64,000 bases of DNA from positions 1 to 64,000 of the forward strand of contig NZ_BPWE01000006.1 in assembly GCF_020884755.1 (NCBI RefSeq), given 5' to 3'. Shown here piece by piece: positions 45,025 to 54,348 of the stretch. The stretch comes from Bifidobacterium mizhiense. Its GTDB lineage: Bacteria; Actinomycetota; Actinomycetes; Actinomycetales; Bifidobacteriaceae. The notes below the pieces were generated by a model, which was not told the origin of the DNA, searched no databases, and worked only from the letters and a program-made list of their open reading frames with translations. The first letter of the stretch is position 1; each line of letters opens with the position of its first letter. The position numbers were made by a program, and so were the translations under genes.

Positions 45025-47657
45025 CAGCGGTCACCGTCCTCGTGAGCGTCTTCCTCATCGTGGTTCAGGACTGATTCGCGCACGGCCGTGGTCAGCTTGG
45101 TCATGGCCGAAGGACCCTGTCGACGCGGGCGAATCAGGGTGTGGAAGTCCATGCCGGGGCGCTCGGTCAGACCCAGCTGCTGCACATAGCTGTCGCAGAT
45201 GTACTCGACGATGATCAGGTAGGCGTCGATCAGGATGATAGAGGCGATGCAGGCGATCAGCATGACGATCTTGGCCTCGGTGCTGAACAGCAGGATAAGG
45301 AAGAGGACCGGCAGCAGAACCAGGGCCAGGCCAGCCCGGATCAGCGTTGGATAGAGGGCCAGGAAGCGATGCGCCCGCCGCCTGATGACGGCACGGTAGT
45401 CGCCCTCGCCCAGGATGGAGCGGGCCAGGCTGCCTAGGCTCAGACGACGGTCGGCCGAATGGTTCTGTTCGGTCAGCATCAGGTCGGTGGCACCCAGCCG
45501 CCGGTCGAAGAGGGCATTCAGGTTGAGCAGGTACCGCCGCACCACCAGTCCGATCAACAGGGCCGCCGGCAGGTACCAGAAGATGTGGAGCATGTCCTGC
45601 CAATAGTGGTTGCCGTACATGCCGCCGATGGTCTCACGCATGGCGTTGATCCCGTAGGTGAAGGGCAGCCAGGGGTTCAGATTGCGGAAGAAGTCGGGCA
45701 TCATCTCAATGGGATACATGCCCGAGGAGCCAGGTATCTGCAGAATGACCAGGACCACGGCCAGGGCCTTACCGATGTGCCTGAAGGAGGCGGCCAGGGC
45801 ATAGATGATGTTGATGTAGACGAAGGAGGCAAAGACCCCGGCCAGGACGAACAGGGCCGGCTGATGGCATTGGATGCCCAGCATCAGGTCGCCCACTGTA
45901 GCGATCAGCGCCTGGAAGAAGCCGACGAAGACCAGCAGAAGCCAGCGGCCTAGGTAGGCCTGGGTGGCAGTGCACTTGCGGATACCCTCCTTGTCGACCT
46001 CCAGCTTGTAGATGGCTATCAGGATGAACCCGCCCACCCAGAGGGCCAGGTTGGTATAGAAGGGCGCCACTGATGACCCGTAGTTACTGACCGGGTAGAC
46101 CGTGTGCGAGGCCAGCTCCACCGGCGAGGCCATGGCCTTTCCGAAGGATTCGGGACTCAACCCCAGGGTCTGGGACATCCGGTTCCAGGCGGCCGAGGAT
46201 CCCAGGGCCGCCACATCGGTGCGGACCCCCTCCAGATCGGACCTGACCGAGGCTAGGGAGGCCCTGGTGGTGGACAGGGTCGACTGGGCCTGACCAATGG
46301 TGGAATCCAGCTGATCCAGCAGGGCATCGGTTTGGGCAGCCGTGGTGGCCAGGCTGCTCAGGGCGCCCTGAAGCGAGCCGTTGGAGGCATTGAGGTTATC
46401 CAGCCCGGTAAGGAGGTTGGGCATGGTGGTCCCCGTCAGACTTTGGCTGGCCGCAGTCAAGGCCTTGATGCCTGTGTCGCCGGTGTCGGTCATGGCCGAG
46501 CTCAGGTCCGATGCGGCCTGTTTGCCCGAGTTCAGAGCCGTCGAAGAGTTCTTCTTGAAAGCATCCAGGGATGCCTTCTGCTGCTGGTTGGTCTTTTTCA
46601 GATCGTCGATCTGCCGCTGGATGCTCTCGTAGGCCGGATCCCCGGGATGCAGCCCGGACTGATCCAGACCCGACTGGAGCCGATCCACGGCCTTCCCGTT
46701 GGCATCGACCAGCTGACCCAGGCCGGAATTGACCCGGTCCACCTTGTCCTGGGTGGCGTTCAGGTCGGCTGTTATCCCGCCTGCCACCGTATTCACATCA
46801 GTGACCGCGCTGGACAGTCGAACTGACCCGTCCGCCAGGGCCTGATTCAGTGCAGATGAAAAACGAAGACTGTCGTCGCGGGTCCTGGTCATGTGGTCCT
46901 GGGCCTTGCTCAGGGTGGCCTGAGTGGCCGATATCTGACTCTGCAGATCCTTGATGTCGCTTCTGGAGCTGGCCACGGTCTGCCGGGCCTGACCCATGGT
47001 GGAACCGATCCGGTCAAGCTGGCCGTCCGTCCGATCCAGCTGGTCGATGATATCCCCCAAGTCACCCACCACCTGGCTGCGGCTCTGCTCAGCCGCGCCC
47101 TTGGCATCGCCAGCAGTCTGCAGGACCTTCCCGGCCAGGGCATCGCTGACGGCCGAGACGAAAACGGTGTTGATCTCCTGGTCGATGGTGGAGGCGCCAG
47201 TGTCAGTCACCTTGGGAGCGATGGCGTTCTTCTTCTCGTTGACGTAATAGTTCAGGGCAGGCCTGTTCCCGGTCCCCTCGACGATGCCAACCAGGTCGGC
47301 ACTGAACCGTTCAGGGATGATGATGGCCGCGTAGCACTGGCCCGAGTGGACCTCTTCAATGGCTCTCTGGTCGTCGTCCATGAACTTCCAACCCAGGCTT
47401 TTGTTGGCGCGCAGCTCCTGGATGACTGATCTGCCGGCGTTGATCCTGCCGGTTTGCGCGGATTGCGCTCCTCGATCCATGCTGACGACGGCCACCGGCA
47501 GGTTCTTGGCATTGCTGTAGGGGTCCCAGAGGGCCATGATGTTGAACCAGGCATAGAGGGAGGGCAGCACGGCCACGCCTATGGTCACCACCAAGGCCAC
47601 GGGGTTGCGCAGTATCCGCCAGAGATCTCGCCTGAAGATGGCCAACACGGTCTTCAC
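45024..47657 (-). CDS. YhgE/Pip-type membrane protein (first of pair)
   Basis: An 877-residue paralogue of the following gene, with the same N-terminal helix, extracellular coiled-coil repeats and C-terminal membrane block. It carries an additional basic C-terminal region with two more hydrophobic segments (ALVLLPVLFLILLF and IVMLIACIASIILI) and a charged tail. The start is a GTG with AGGAGG about ten bases upstream. The two genes look like an old duplication and may form one heteromeric complex. Export or cell-envelope function is inferred from the family only. Confidence 0.87.
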   Translation of the reverse strand: MKTVLAIFRRDLWRILRNPVALVVTIGVAVLPSLYAWFNIMALWDPYSNAKNLPVAVVSMDRGAQSAQTGRINAGRSVIQELRANKSLGWKFMDDDQRAIEEVHSGQCYAAIIIPERFSADLVGIVEGTGNRPALNYYVNEKKNAIAPKVTDTGASTIDQEINTVFVSAVSDALAGKVLQTAGDAKGAAEQSRSQVVGDLGDIIDQLDRTDGQLDRIGSTMGQARQTVASSRSDIKDLQSQISATQATLSKAQDHMTRTRDDSLRFSSALNQALADGSVRLSSAVTDVNTVAGGITADLNATQDKVDRVNSGLGQLVDANGKAVDRLQSGLDQSGLHPGDPAYESIQRQIDDLKKTNQQQKASLDAFKKNSSTALNSGKQAASDLSSAMTDTGDTGIKALTAASQSLTGTTMPNLLTGLDNLNASNGSLQGALSSLATTAAQTDALLDQLDSTIGQAQSTLSTTRASLASVRSDLEGVRTDVAALGSSAAWNRMSQTLGLSPESFGKAMASPVELASHTVYPVSNYGSSVAPFYTNLALWVGGFILIAIYKLEVDKEGIRKCTATQAYLGRWLLLVFVGFFQALIATVGDLMLGIQCHQPALFVLAGVFASFVYINIIYALAASFRHIGKALAVVLVILQIPGSSGMYPIEMMPDFFRNLNPWLPFTYGINAMRETIGGMYGNHYWQDMLHIFWYLPAALLIGLVVRRYLLNLNALFDRRLGATDLMLTEQNHSADRRLSLGSLARSILGEGDYRAVIRRRAHRFLALYPTLIRAGLALVLLPVLFLILLFSTEAKIVMLIACIASIILIDAYLIIVEYICDSYVQQLGLTERPGMDFHTLIRPRRQGPSAMTKLTTAVRESVLNHDEEDAHEDGDR

Positions 47658-47908
47658 CGCCAGGCACCTCCTTATTGTCTGTCCGGGGGATCGCGGCGCT
47701 GGCCTGCTCCACTTGGATCGGCTGCATCCTCCCGGGACCTACGTCCGGCCCGAGTATAGCCACCCTTCCTTACTGGCCCAGGCCGGTCAGCTGATCGTGA
47801 ATGCCCACTCAAGGCTGGAGGCGGAAGGGCAGGCATGCGACCAGTGGTGGTTTCATCGTATATGAGTAAGGACGGATTCCCAGGGCGACACGGGCTCCCG
47901 ACAACGGT

Positions 47909-49216
47909 TTATGCTTTGGCCACGAACAGACGCGAGACCGCCATCGACAGGGCCACGGCCAGGCCCATGGGCATGAAGGCCATGACCGGCAGGTGACAGA
48001 CCTCCATCAGCATGGCCATGGCCATGAGCGGAGCCTGCTGGGAGGCGGCCAGCAGGGAGGCGGCACCGATCACGGCACACTGCCAGACCGGCAGGCCGGG
48101 CACAAGGCAAGCTAGCAACAGCCCCAGGACAGCGCCCATGGCGGATCCCAGGGCTATGGACGGCGTCAGAGTACCGCCGAAGGCCCCGGCACGGATGGTG
48201 GCTGTGGTCAGCAGAGCCTTGGCCAGTGCGAAGAGAACCAGCAAGGCAAGCGACTGAGCCAGCTGGAGTCCTGAGAACCCTGCAGACAGGCGCTGATCTA
48301 TGCCCATCTGAGCCAGGGCCCGGCCGTTGCCCATGACCTGCGGGACGGCCAGGGCGACCAGACCGGTCAACAGAGCTACCACCGTCAGCTGCCAGATGGC
48401 CGCAGGACCAGTGGTTCTATGGGCCTCTGCCCAGGAGGTCATCCGCCGAAATCCTGCCCCCAGCAGTCCCATGACCGGCCCGATCAGTAGGACTACCGCC
48501 ATGAGCCAGGGCCGGAAGGGCTCGGAGCCGACCTTATAGTAAGGAGCAAACCCTTTGATGGAGCCGCCAACCAGGGTAGCCAGGGCTGACATGGCCAGAT
48601 TGACCGTGACCACTTCGACATCCACCCGCCGCAGCAGCACCTCGATGCCGAAGAAGGCACCGGTCAGAGGCGCAATGTAAATGCCGGCGAAACCCGCACC
48701 AGCAGCCGAGGCGACCAGCAGCGGACCGTCCTGATCACGCAGTCCAAGTCGCCGACCCATCCTGGCCCAGAGACCGCCCAGAAGGGCCCCGGCCTCGCGC
48801 GGGGCCACCTCCCTGCCGATGGAGCCCCCGGCAGCTACAAAGAAGATCTGGGTGAGCACATGGACCACGGTCCGCCCCGGGGGCATGGGCGCACCCTTAA
48901 CGGCCTGGCCTACCGAGGGAACCAGCCTGGTCCTCGTCCGCAGCCAGGCCCAGACCAGACCGGCCGCCAGACCAGCGATGGTCACCGAAGCCAGCCTCCT
49001 GATCGGCGGCACCGCCTCAGCTGTGGGAGTCCCTGGAGTCTCAGCGAAACCCAACAGGCCGACCTGGGTCAGCTCAAAGAACCTTGCTAGTAGGCCCGAG
49101 GAAAGTCCGACCAGCAGGCCCAAGCAGAGCACCGAAACCGCCAGACCCCAGCTGCGGGGAAGCTGGAATCCACGTTCGGGCCCTGGAGTCTGGTCAGGCT
49201 TTCGTTGGGTATGCAC
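47909..49216 (-). CDS. ClC-family chloride channel/antiporter
   Basis: A 435-residue membrane protein with about ten to twelve helices. The selectivity-filter motifs are present in altered form: GLSSGLLARFF near the start, GREVAPRE where most members have GKEGP, and GAFGGTLTPSIALG for GxFxP. It has no CBS domains. Whether it is a channel or Cl-/H+ antiporter is not certain; the GREVAPRE motif places it in a divergent branch. The start codon is a GTG with GGGG just upstream. Confidence 0.83.
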   Translation of the reverse strand: MHTQRKPDQTPGPERGFQLPRSWGLAVSVLCLGLLVGLSSGLLARFFELTQVGLLGFAETPGTPTAEAVPPIRRLASVTIAGLAAGLVWAWLRTRTRLVPSVGQAVKGAPMPPGRTVVHVLTQIFFVAAGGSIGREVAPREAGALLGGLWARMGRRLGLRDQDGPLLVASAAGAGFAGIYIAPLTGAFFGIEVLLRRVDVEVVTVNLAMSALATLVGGSIKGFAPYYKVGSEPFRPWLMAVVLLIGPVMGLLGAGFRRMTSWAEAHRTTGPAAIWQLTVVALLTGLVALAVPQVMGNGRALAQMGIDQRLSAGFSGLQLAQSLALLVLFALAKALLTTATIRAGAFGGTLTPSIALGSAMGAVLGLLLACLVPGLPVWQCAVIGAASLLAASQQAPLMAMAMLMEVCHLPVMAFMPMGLAVALSMAVSRLFVAKA

Positions 49217-49272
49217 AACCCCAATCTAGCGGAAGCAACCGCCAGCAGAGCGTTAGCCCAAGCAGCCTTTTG

Positions 49273-51681
49273 TCAGTCCGTCTTGTTCTTGAGAGCCTCC
49301 CGCAGGAAGTCTCGCTGCAGAATAAGCAGGTTCTCGGCCACGGTCTCGTCGTTGGTCATGTGGGTGATACCGGTCAGCGGCAGGACCGTATGGGGACGGC
49401 CGGCCGCCATCAGAGCACCGGAGAGCCTCAGGGTGTTGGCCACGGAAACGTTATCGTCCGCAAACCCGTGGATCAGCATCAGCGGGCGGCGCAGCGAGGG
49501 AGCATCATCAATAATCCCGTTGCGGCGGTAGACGGCCGGATCCAGACCCAGATAGCGCTCGGTGTAATGGGTGTCATAAAGGGTCCAGTCGGTGGGCGGG
49601 GCACCCGCGCAGGCGGCATGGATCCGGTCGGGAGCCCGCAGAACCGATAGGGCCGACAGGAAGCCGCCATAGGACCAGCCGATCATGGCCACATGCCCCA
49701 GGTCGGCCTCAGGAGCGAAGTCCGGCAGGGCCTCCAGGGCCTCAAGCTGGTCATCCAAAGTCACCTGGGCCATGTCCTCGAAAATGGCTCGATCCCAAGC
49801 AGGCCCACGACCCGGCGTACCCCGGCCATCGGCGGTCAGAACCAGGAAGCCCTGATCCGCCCACCACTGGGACTCCCAGTAGTAGGACTGGTTGAAGACC
49901 ACCTGTTGGGCGCCCGGCCCGCCATAGGGCTTGAGCAGGACGGGCAGGCTGTCGGCGCTGGCGTAGGGGCTGGATTCGGACGGTCTGACAATGGCTGCGA
50001 ACAGCTCGTGCTGACCCATGCGCACGAAGTCCACGTTGGGGGTGAACCCGGGATCGCTGCTGGTGTCGGCCAGGACGGCGCTCATAGCCCCCTGGCTATT
50101 GATATGGCCGGCATCCACGGCCCGCCGATCAGGACGATCCTGGTGCTCATGTCGAACAGGTTCGCCAGTCTGCTTAGCGCTGCTGTCGGGGCGGGCTTCA
50201 CCCACCAGGCCCAGCCCTTCAGCACCCAGGCGGTCCAAATCCCCGTCTGCTCCCAGGTAGCAGTGGCGCACCTGCCCCTGCGCCGAAGCCATGGTCCGTC
50301 CGCTGACCACGATGCCATGGCCAGCTCGCGAAGCGGACCACACCCCAGGCAGACGGTTAAGCACATGAATGGAGCCGTCATAGCTCAGGCGCATCAGGTC
50401 GAAACTGCGGGGATCAGTGGAGACCACCGCCAACACATCGCGGTCCTCCACAGACAGCACCTGCCGAATCTGGCAACCCGCTGGAGAAAAGACCCTCCCG
50501 TCCAGGCGCAGCCGCGTGGTGTCGGCTTCTGTATCGATGAAGGCATCCACCAGCCCGCCCTGGGGCCGGTAGGCCGGCAACCCGGGCACCAGGTCGATCC
50601 ATTGGTCATTGTCATGCGTCTGCAGCACCCTGGTGGCCACCTTGGGCGCGGCCTCGGGATCAAGCAGGGTCATATTCTGTCCCGGCTCCAAGTCCTGACG
50701 AGCATCCGGCACCTGCACATCCAGGATCCTGTCCTTGGTCTGCCGACGGTTCTGAACCAGCAGTAGGGGCCGATGCCCGTCCTGCCAGCGAACCACGGCC
50801 AGATACTCGAAGGCCTGATGATCCCAGTCCACCTCGCCCACCCAGGGGTCGGCGTCATCCTGGCCCAGGAGGACCAGGCTCAGCCCGACGCGGGCGTTGG
50901 CGGTCAAAGCCTGAGGATACCGCCGGGCGCGCGGCCCGACCTGAGGATTGGCCGGATCGCTGATGTACCAAATCGGCTCATCGGAGGAATCCATGTGCTC
51001 GACCAACAGGGACCGGGAATCCGGCGACCACCAGAACCCCTGGTAGCGATCCATCTCCTCGCCGGCCACGAACTCGGCCAGCCCCAGCTGCATCCGATCA
51101 TCGGTGCCGGGGCGCAGGGCCAGGACAGCCCGTTCACGGTCCTGCTCGGCACCCTGCCCGATAGTGACCACCATCAACCGGTCGCCAGTGGTATAGGCCA
51201 CCATGGTGCCGTCCGGGCTGATGGCGGGATTGAGCACTGCAGAATCGCTATCTTCCAAGCTCAGGGCCCGCGTGGAGGCGGTGAGACCATCGGGGGCTAT
51301 CAGCGAGAGCCAGAGCCGACCACCTAAGGCAAAGACCACCCGATCCCCGGCAGCATCCACGCTGTAATCGACAATGCCCTCGCCGCCCTCTCGCGAGCGC
51401 TCCCTGCGAGCTTGCTCGGCGGCTGGCACCTGTTCCTGGTCCGCATCATCCAGCAGGGCCCTGGGGTCAGCCAGGAGCACCTCATGGTGACGGCCTTCCT
51501 GGTCAAATACAGACAGCCAGAGCTCGGTCACCAGGTCCTCAGGCCCGTCGGAGCGCAGGAATACGGCCCGCGAACCGTCCCCCACCGCCAGGGCCGACCG
51601 TGGCGCACCCAACGTAAACCGCAGGGTCCGGGCCTTGGCCCGCGGATATGCCTCCATCGCCCGATCCACCTCTTCGGCCAT
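49273..51681 (-). CDS. S9 family (prolyl oligopeptidase / DPP4-like) peptidase
   Basis: An 802-residue cytosolic peptidase. A seven-bladed propeller-like N-terminal half of about 550 residues precedes an alpha/beta-hydrolase domain with the nucleophile in GWSYGG, the acid in HGFADDNV and the histidine in GITHMTND. Such enzymes release dipeptides or cut after proline. The ATG at 51681 has GAGGAG about six bases upstream and begins MAEEVDRAMEAYP; the 32 codons further upstream are not protein-like. It forms a unit with the ClC gene on the same strand, 56 bp apart. Confidence 0.9.
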   Translation of the reverse strand: MAEEVDRAMEAYPRAKARTLRFTLGAPRSALAVGDGSRAVFLRSDGPEDLVTELWLSVFDQEGRHHEVLLADPRALLDDADQEQVPAAEQARRERSREGGEGIVDYSVDAAGDRVVFALGGRLWLSLIAPDGLTASTRALSLEDSDSAVLNPAISPDGTMVAYTTGDRLMVVTIGQGAEQDRERAVLALRPGTDDRMQLGLAEFVAGEEMDRYQGFWWSPDSRSLLVEHMDSSDEPIWYISDPANPQVGPRARRYPQALTANARVGLSLVLLGQDDADPWVGEVDWDHQAFEYLAVVRWQDGHRPLLLVQNRRQTKDRILDVQVPDARQDLEPGQNMTLLDPEAAPKVATRVLQTHDNDQWIDLVPGLPAYRPQGGLVDAFIDTEADTTRLRLDGRVFSPAGCQIRQVLSVEDRDVLAVVSTDPRSFDLMRLSYDGSIHVLNRLPGVWSASRAGHGIVVSGRTMASAQGQVRHCYLGADGDLDRLGAEGLGLVGEARPDSSAKQTGEPVRHEHQDRPDRRAVDAGHINSQGAMSAVLADTSSDPGFTPNVDFVRMGQHELFAAIVRPSESSPYASADSLPVLLKPYGGPGAQQVVFNQSYYWESQWWADQGFLVLTADGRGTPGRGPAWDRAIFEDMAQVTLDDQLEALEALPDFAPEADLGHVAMIGWSYGGFLSALSVLRAPDRIHAACAGAPPTDWTLYDTHYTERYLGLDPAVYRRNGIIDDAPSLRRPLMLIHGFADDNVSVANTLRLSGALMAAGRPHTVLPLTGITHMTNDETVAENLLILQRDFLREALKNKTD

Positions 51682-52020
51682 GCTCGCTCCTCGACTATCT
51701 CTGACATGATCTCCATGACCATGCGTCTGCCACGATGATAAGCGCCCAGGCGCCAAAGGGGAATTCGAATAGCTCAACTGCGATGCGCCACCCTGCCCGC
51801 AGCAGACGTTAATCGTTCTACATGAGAAATTTTTATCGCCGAATAAGGCCTATTTCCTGACTTCGGCCGGCCGATGACCATTCCCTGCGATAGAATTGTG
51901 GCGTATTATCGCCAAAGACTGGTTGATGATGCCTGTTTCCCAGGGGTGAGGGTGTCAAGGCAGGACACCCTATGAATGTATCTGGGGAGCAACCGACAAT
52001 AGAGAAAATAGAGGTAACCA
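51682..52020. other. Promoter region of the surface-protein gene, with inverted repeat
   Basis: 339 bp without a gene, AT-richer than the flanks. AGGGTGTC (51949-51956) and GACACCCT (51964-51971) flank a 7-base spacer, a perfect 8-bp dyad within 50 bp of the next start codon. It could be an operator or a leader-RNA hairpin. I cannot identify a reliable -35/-10 pair. Confidence 0.5.
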
Positions 52021-52887
52021 ATGAATATCATGGTTCGTATCAAACGCGCATGCGCAGTACTCGCTGCCGGCGCCACCCTGGCAGGCGGCCTAGCATTGCT
52101 GCCTACCGTGGCCCAGGCTGTGGAGAGCAAGAATGTCCAGACCAAGGCCGCTACTTACACAATCACGTTTCACGACCTCGGTGCTGGTGAGACTGAGATT
52201 ACTCGCACTACCGGCACAGACGGCAAGCTGAACCCCGCTGATGTCCCAACGCCTACAGTGACCACTGAGATGACCGGTCAAAACGTGACATCTGATGGCT
52301 GGGCTGCGAGTTCAGTGGAACCAAATCAACCTAAGATCGACTTCGCCACTCATGTTTTCACCAAAGACACCCATCTCTATCCTCACTTCGCGGTGTTAGA
52401 CCCCACCGCCACCCCCACTTACACGGTCACTTTCATCAGTGTGAATCCTGAAAATATCCAAGATGCATATATGGACCCGTTCGAAACTAATAGTGAAGGC
52501 AAGCTGGATATAGACGAAAACACACAACCCGAGGTTCATAACTTCGACGGTTACAGCTTCGCCGGTTGGTTTAGCGATAATGGCGGATCCCCTTACGTCC
52601 GCGGTGGCACCTACACCGCAGACACTATTTTCAGGGCCAGGTACACCAAGGTGACCACTCCCAACGAGCCTAACAAGCCTGGTCAGACCGCTCCGGTTGA
52701 CAACAACACCAAGCAGCCTGCCAAGGACAACAAGGCTCCCGCCAAGGATCCGGCTAAGAAGGACGCCAAGGACAACAACACTCTGGCTCAGACTGGCGCC
52801 GATGCCGTGGCTCCTCTGGCCATTGCCGCTGGCCTCTGCCTGGCTGCCGGCATCACCCTGGGTCTGCGTCGCAAGCTGGCTCTGTGA
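52021..52887 (+). CDS. LAQTG-anchored secreted surface protein
   Basis: A 288-residue cell-wall protein. A signal peptide (about 1-33, positive head then hydrophobic core ending AQA) is followed by two beta-rich modules resembling InlB B-repeat / Flg_new domains: YTITFHDLGAGE, and YTVTFISVNPENI with FAGWFSDNGGSPY. A Lys/Pro/Asp-rich spacer leads to the sorting signal LAQTG at 255-259, a hydrophobic helix and the basic end RRKLAL. The LA-x-TG form suits class E sortases, one of which is encoded at 62221. GAGG lies six bases before the ATG. GC content is lower in the middle of the gene than in its neighbours. Its binding partner is unknown. Confidence 0.88.
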   Translation: MNIMVRIKRACAVLAAGATLAGGLALLPTVAQAVESKNVQTKAATYTITFHDLGAGETEITRTTGTDGKLNPADVPTPTVTTEMTGQNVTSDGWAASSVEPNQPKIDFATHVFTKDTHLYPHFAVLDPTATPTYTVTFISVNPENIQDAYMDPFETNSEGKLDIDENTQPEVHNFDGYSFAGWFSDNGGSPYVRGGTYTADTIFRARYTKVTTPNEPNKPGQTAPVDNNTKQPAKDNKAPAKDPAKKDAKDNNTLAQTGADAVAPLAIAAGLCLAAGITLGLRRKLAL

Positions 52888-52891
52888 GCCC

Positions 52892-52960
52892 TCAGGCTTC
52901 GGCCTGACCCATGATGATTGAAGTTCAAAGGCCCCTGGTCCATTGCGACCACGGGGCCTT
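52892..52960 (+). terminator. Double hairpin terminator after the surface-protein gene
   Basis: First TCAGGC and GCCTGA around a TTCG tetraloop (52892-52907), then AAGGCCCC and TGGTC pairing with GACCA and GGGGCCTT (52928-52960, one bulge). The second is the likely terminator, though the following bases are only partly T-rich. Confidence 0.7.
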
Positions 52961-53085
52961 ATCCATACCCGGCAGTCGCGGTCGTTCGAACCTGTTCATT
53001 GGAGAAATTGCAAGCATCCGACCGCCCATTACCCCCTTCCGGCAGGGTCACGTACTATGAAAGGGTTATATGGAAAGGGATGACT

Positions 53086-53790
53086 ATGAGCGTTCTCGAT
53101 CGTTTCGAGAAGAGCGTGGAAGGCGCCGTTAACGGTGTCTTCTCGAAGTTCGGCTCCAAGGACCTACAGCCCGTCGACCTGTCGAGCGCCCTCGAGCGTG
53201 AGATAGACTCACAGGCCATGCCCGTCGGTCGCGACCGCACCGTGGCGCCCAACGAGTATCGGTTCAGACTATCCACTCCCGACTTCGACCGCATCGAGCA
53301 GTGGGGTTCGGAGGCTCTGGCCAACGAGCTGGCAGACAACCTGACCAAGTACGCCGAAAGCCAGCACTATGCCTTCGTCGGCCCGGTCGTGGTCATCTTT
53401 GAGGAGGACCTCAACCTGAACAAGGGCGACTTCCACCTGTCTGCCGAGTCGGTCCAAGGCAACGCAGCACCCGTCACCACCCCAGACGAGTCCAAGGACT
53501 GCCCGGTGCTGGAGATCAACGGCCGCCAGTACCTGCTGACCGCCCCCATCACCACCATCGGCCGTGGATCCTCTTGCGACATCGTCATCGATGACGCAGG
53601 CATCTCCCGCCGACACCTGCAGATCGAGATCACTGACAAGGGCGTGGTAGCCCGCGATCTGGGGTCCACCAACGGCACCTATGTAGAAGGACATCAGGTT
53701 CCCGCAGCCACCCTGCTGGACGGCAATACCATCACCATCGGCCGTACCCGCATCCTCTACTGGGCATCGTCACAGGAACAGGATTCGTAA
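53086..53790 (+). CDS. fhaA: FHA-domain protein with DUF3662 (FhaA)
   Basis: A 234-residue reader of phosphothreonine. The N-terminal DUF3662 domain (about 1-120, MSVLDRFEKSVEGAVNG) is followed by an FHA domain (about 140-225) with GRGSSCDIVIDDAGISRRHLQI and DLGSTNGTYV. In mycobacteria the equivalent binds MviN and is phosphorylated by PknB. AAAGGG stands six bases before the chosen ATG at 53086; another ATG two codons earlier is possible, and the longer frame to 52918 is not coding. First gene of the division cluster. Confidence 0.92.
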   Translation: MSVLDRFEKSVEGAVNGVFSKFGSKDLQPVDLSSALEREIDSQAMPVGRDRTVAPNEYRFRLSTPDFDRIEQWGSEALANELADNLTKYAESQHYAFVGPVVVIFEEDLNLNKGDFHLSAESVQGNAAPVTTPDESKDCPVLEINGRQYLLTAPITTIGRGSSCDIVIDDAGISRRHLQIEITDKGVVARDLGSTNGTYVEGHQVPAATLLDGNTITIGRTRILYWASSQEQDS

Positions 53791-53823
53791 GTCGCCCAGA
53801 CCTTGAAGTAAGGTCGAATCATT

Positions 53824-54342
53824 ATGCTGACTGAACTGACATTCGCCATCCTCAAATACGGATTCCTGGCTCTGCTATGGGTATTCGTCTGGCTGGCCAT
53901 CCGTTCACTCCGCAAAGATATCGAAACCTTCAGCCCCAAGACCTCTCATACCCGCCGACGCAGCGAACGCGCAGCCCAGGGCAAGCTGCCGGCGGCAGCC
54001 AGATCCGTACCTATTGCCCCGGTCAGCAAAACAGAGCCTGCAAGCGACGACCCCTCCTTGTTGGTAGTCATTGACGGGCCCCTGGCAGGCTCCTCCACGC
54101 CGCTGTCCGGACGGCCCATCACCCTGGGCCGCTCCTCCTCGAACACCCTGGTGCTGGACGACGAGTTCGTCTCAGGCCATCATGCGCGGGTCTACCAGGA
54201 CCCTGCATCGGGCCGGTGGGCCATTGAGGATCTGGGGTCCACCAACGGCACCGTCGTATCGGGGCAGAAAATCACGGCGCCGACAATCCTACCGGCGGAG
54301 GTTCCCGTACGCATCGGAGCCACCACCTTCGAGTTGAGGTAG
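53824..54342 (+). CDS. fhaB: Membrane-anchored FHA-domain protein (FhaB)
   Basis: A 172-residue protein with a single N-terminal membrane helix (about 5-28), a basic linker and a C-terminal FHA domain (LGRSSSNTLVLDDEFVSGHHARV, LGSTNGTVVSG). In relatives it recruits phosphorylated cell-division proteins. It starts 33 bp after fhaA and ends 6 bp before pstP. Confidence 0.92.
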   Translation: MLTELTFAILKYGFLALLWVFVWLAIRSLRKDIETFSPKTSHTRRRSERAAQGKLPAAARSVPIAPVSKTEPASDDPSLLVVIDGPLAGSSTPLSGRPITLGRSSSNTLVLDDEFVSGHHARVYQDPASGRWAIEDLGSTNGTVVSGQKITAPTILPAEVPVRIGATTFELR

Positions 54343-54348
54343 CCGCCC

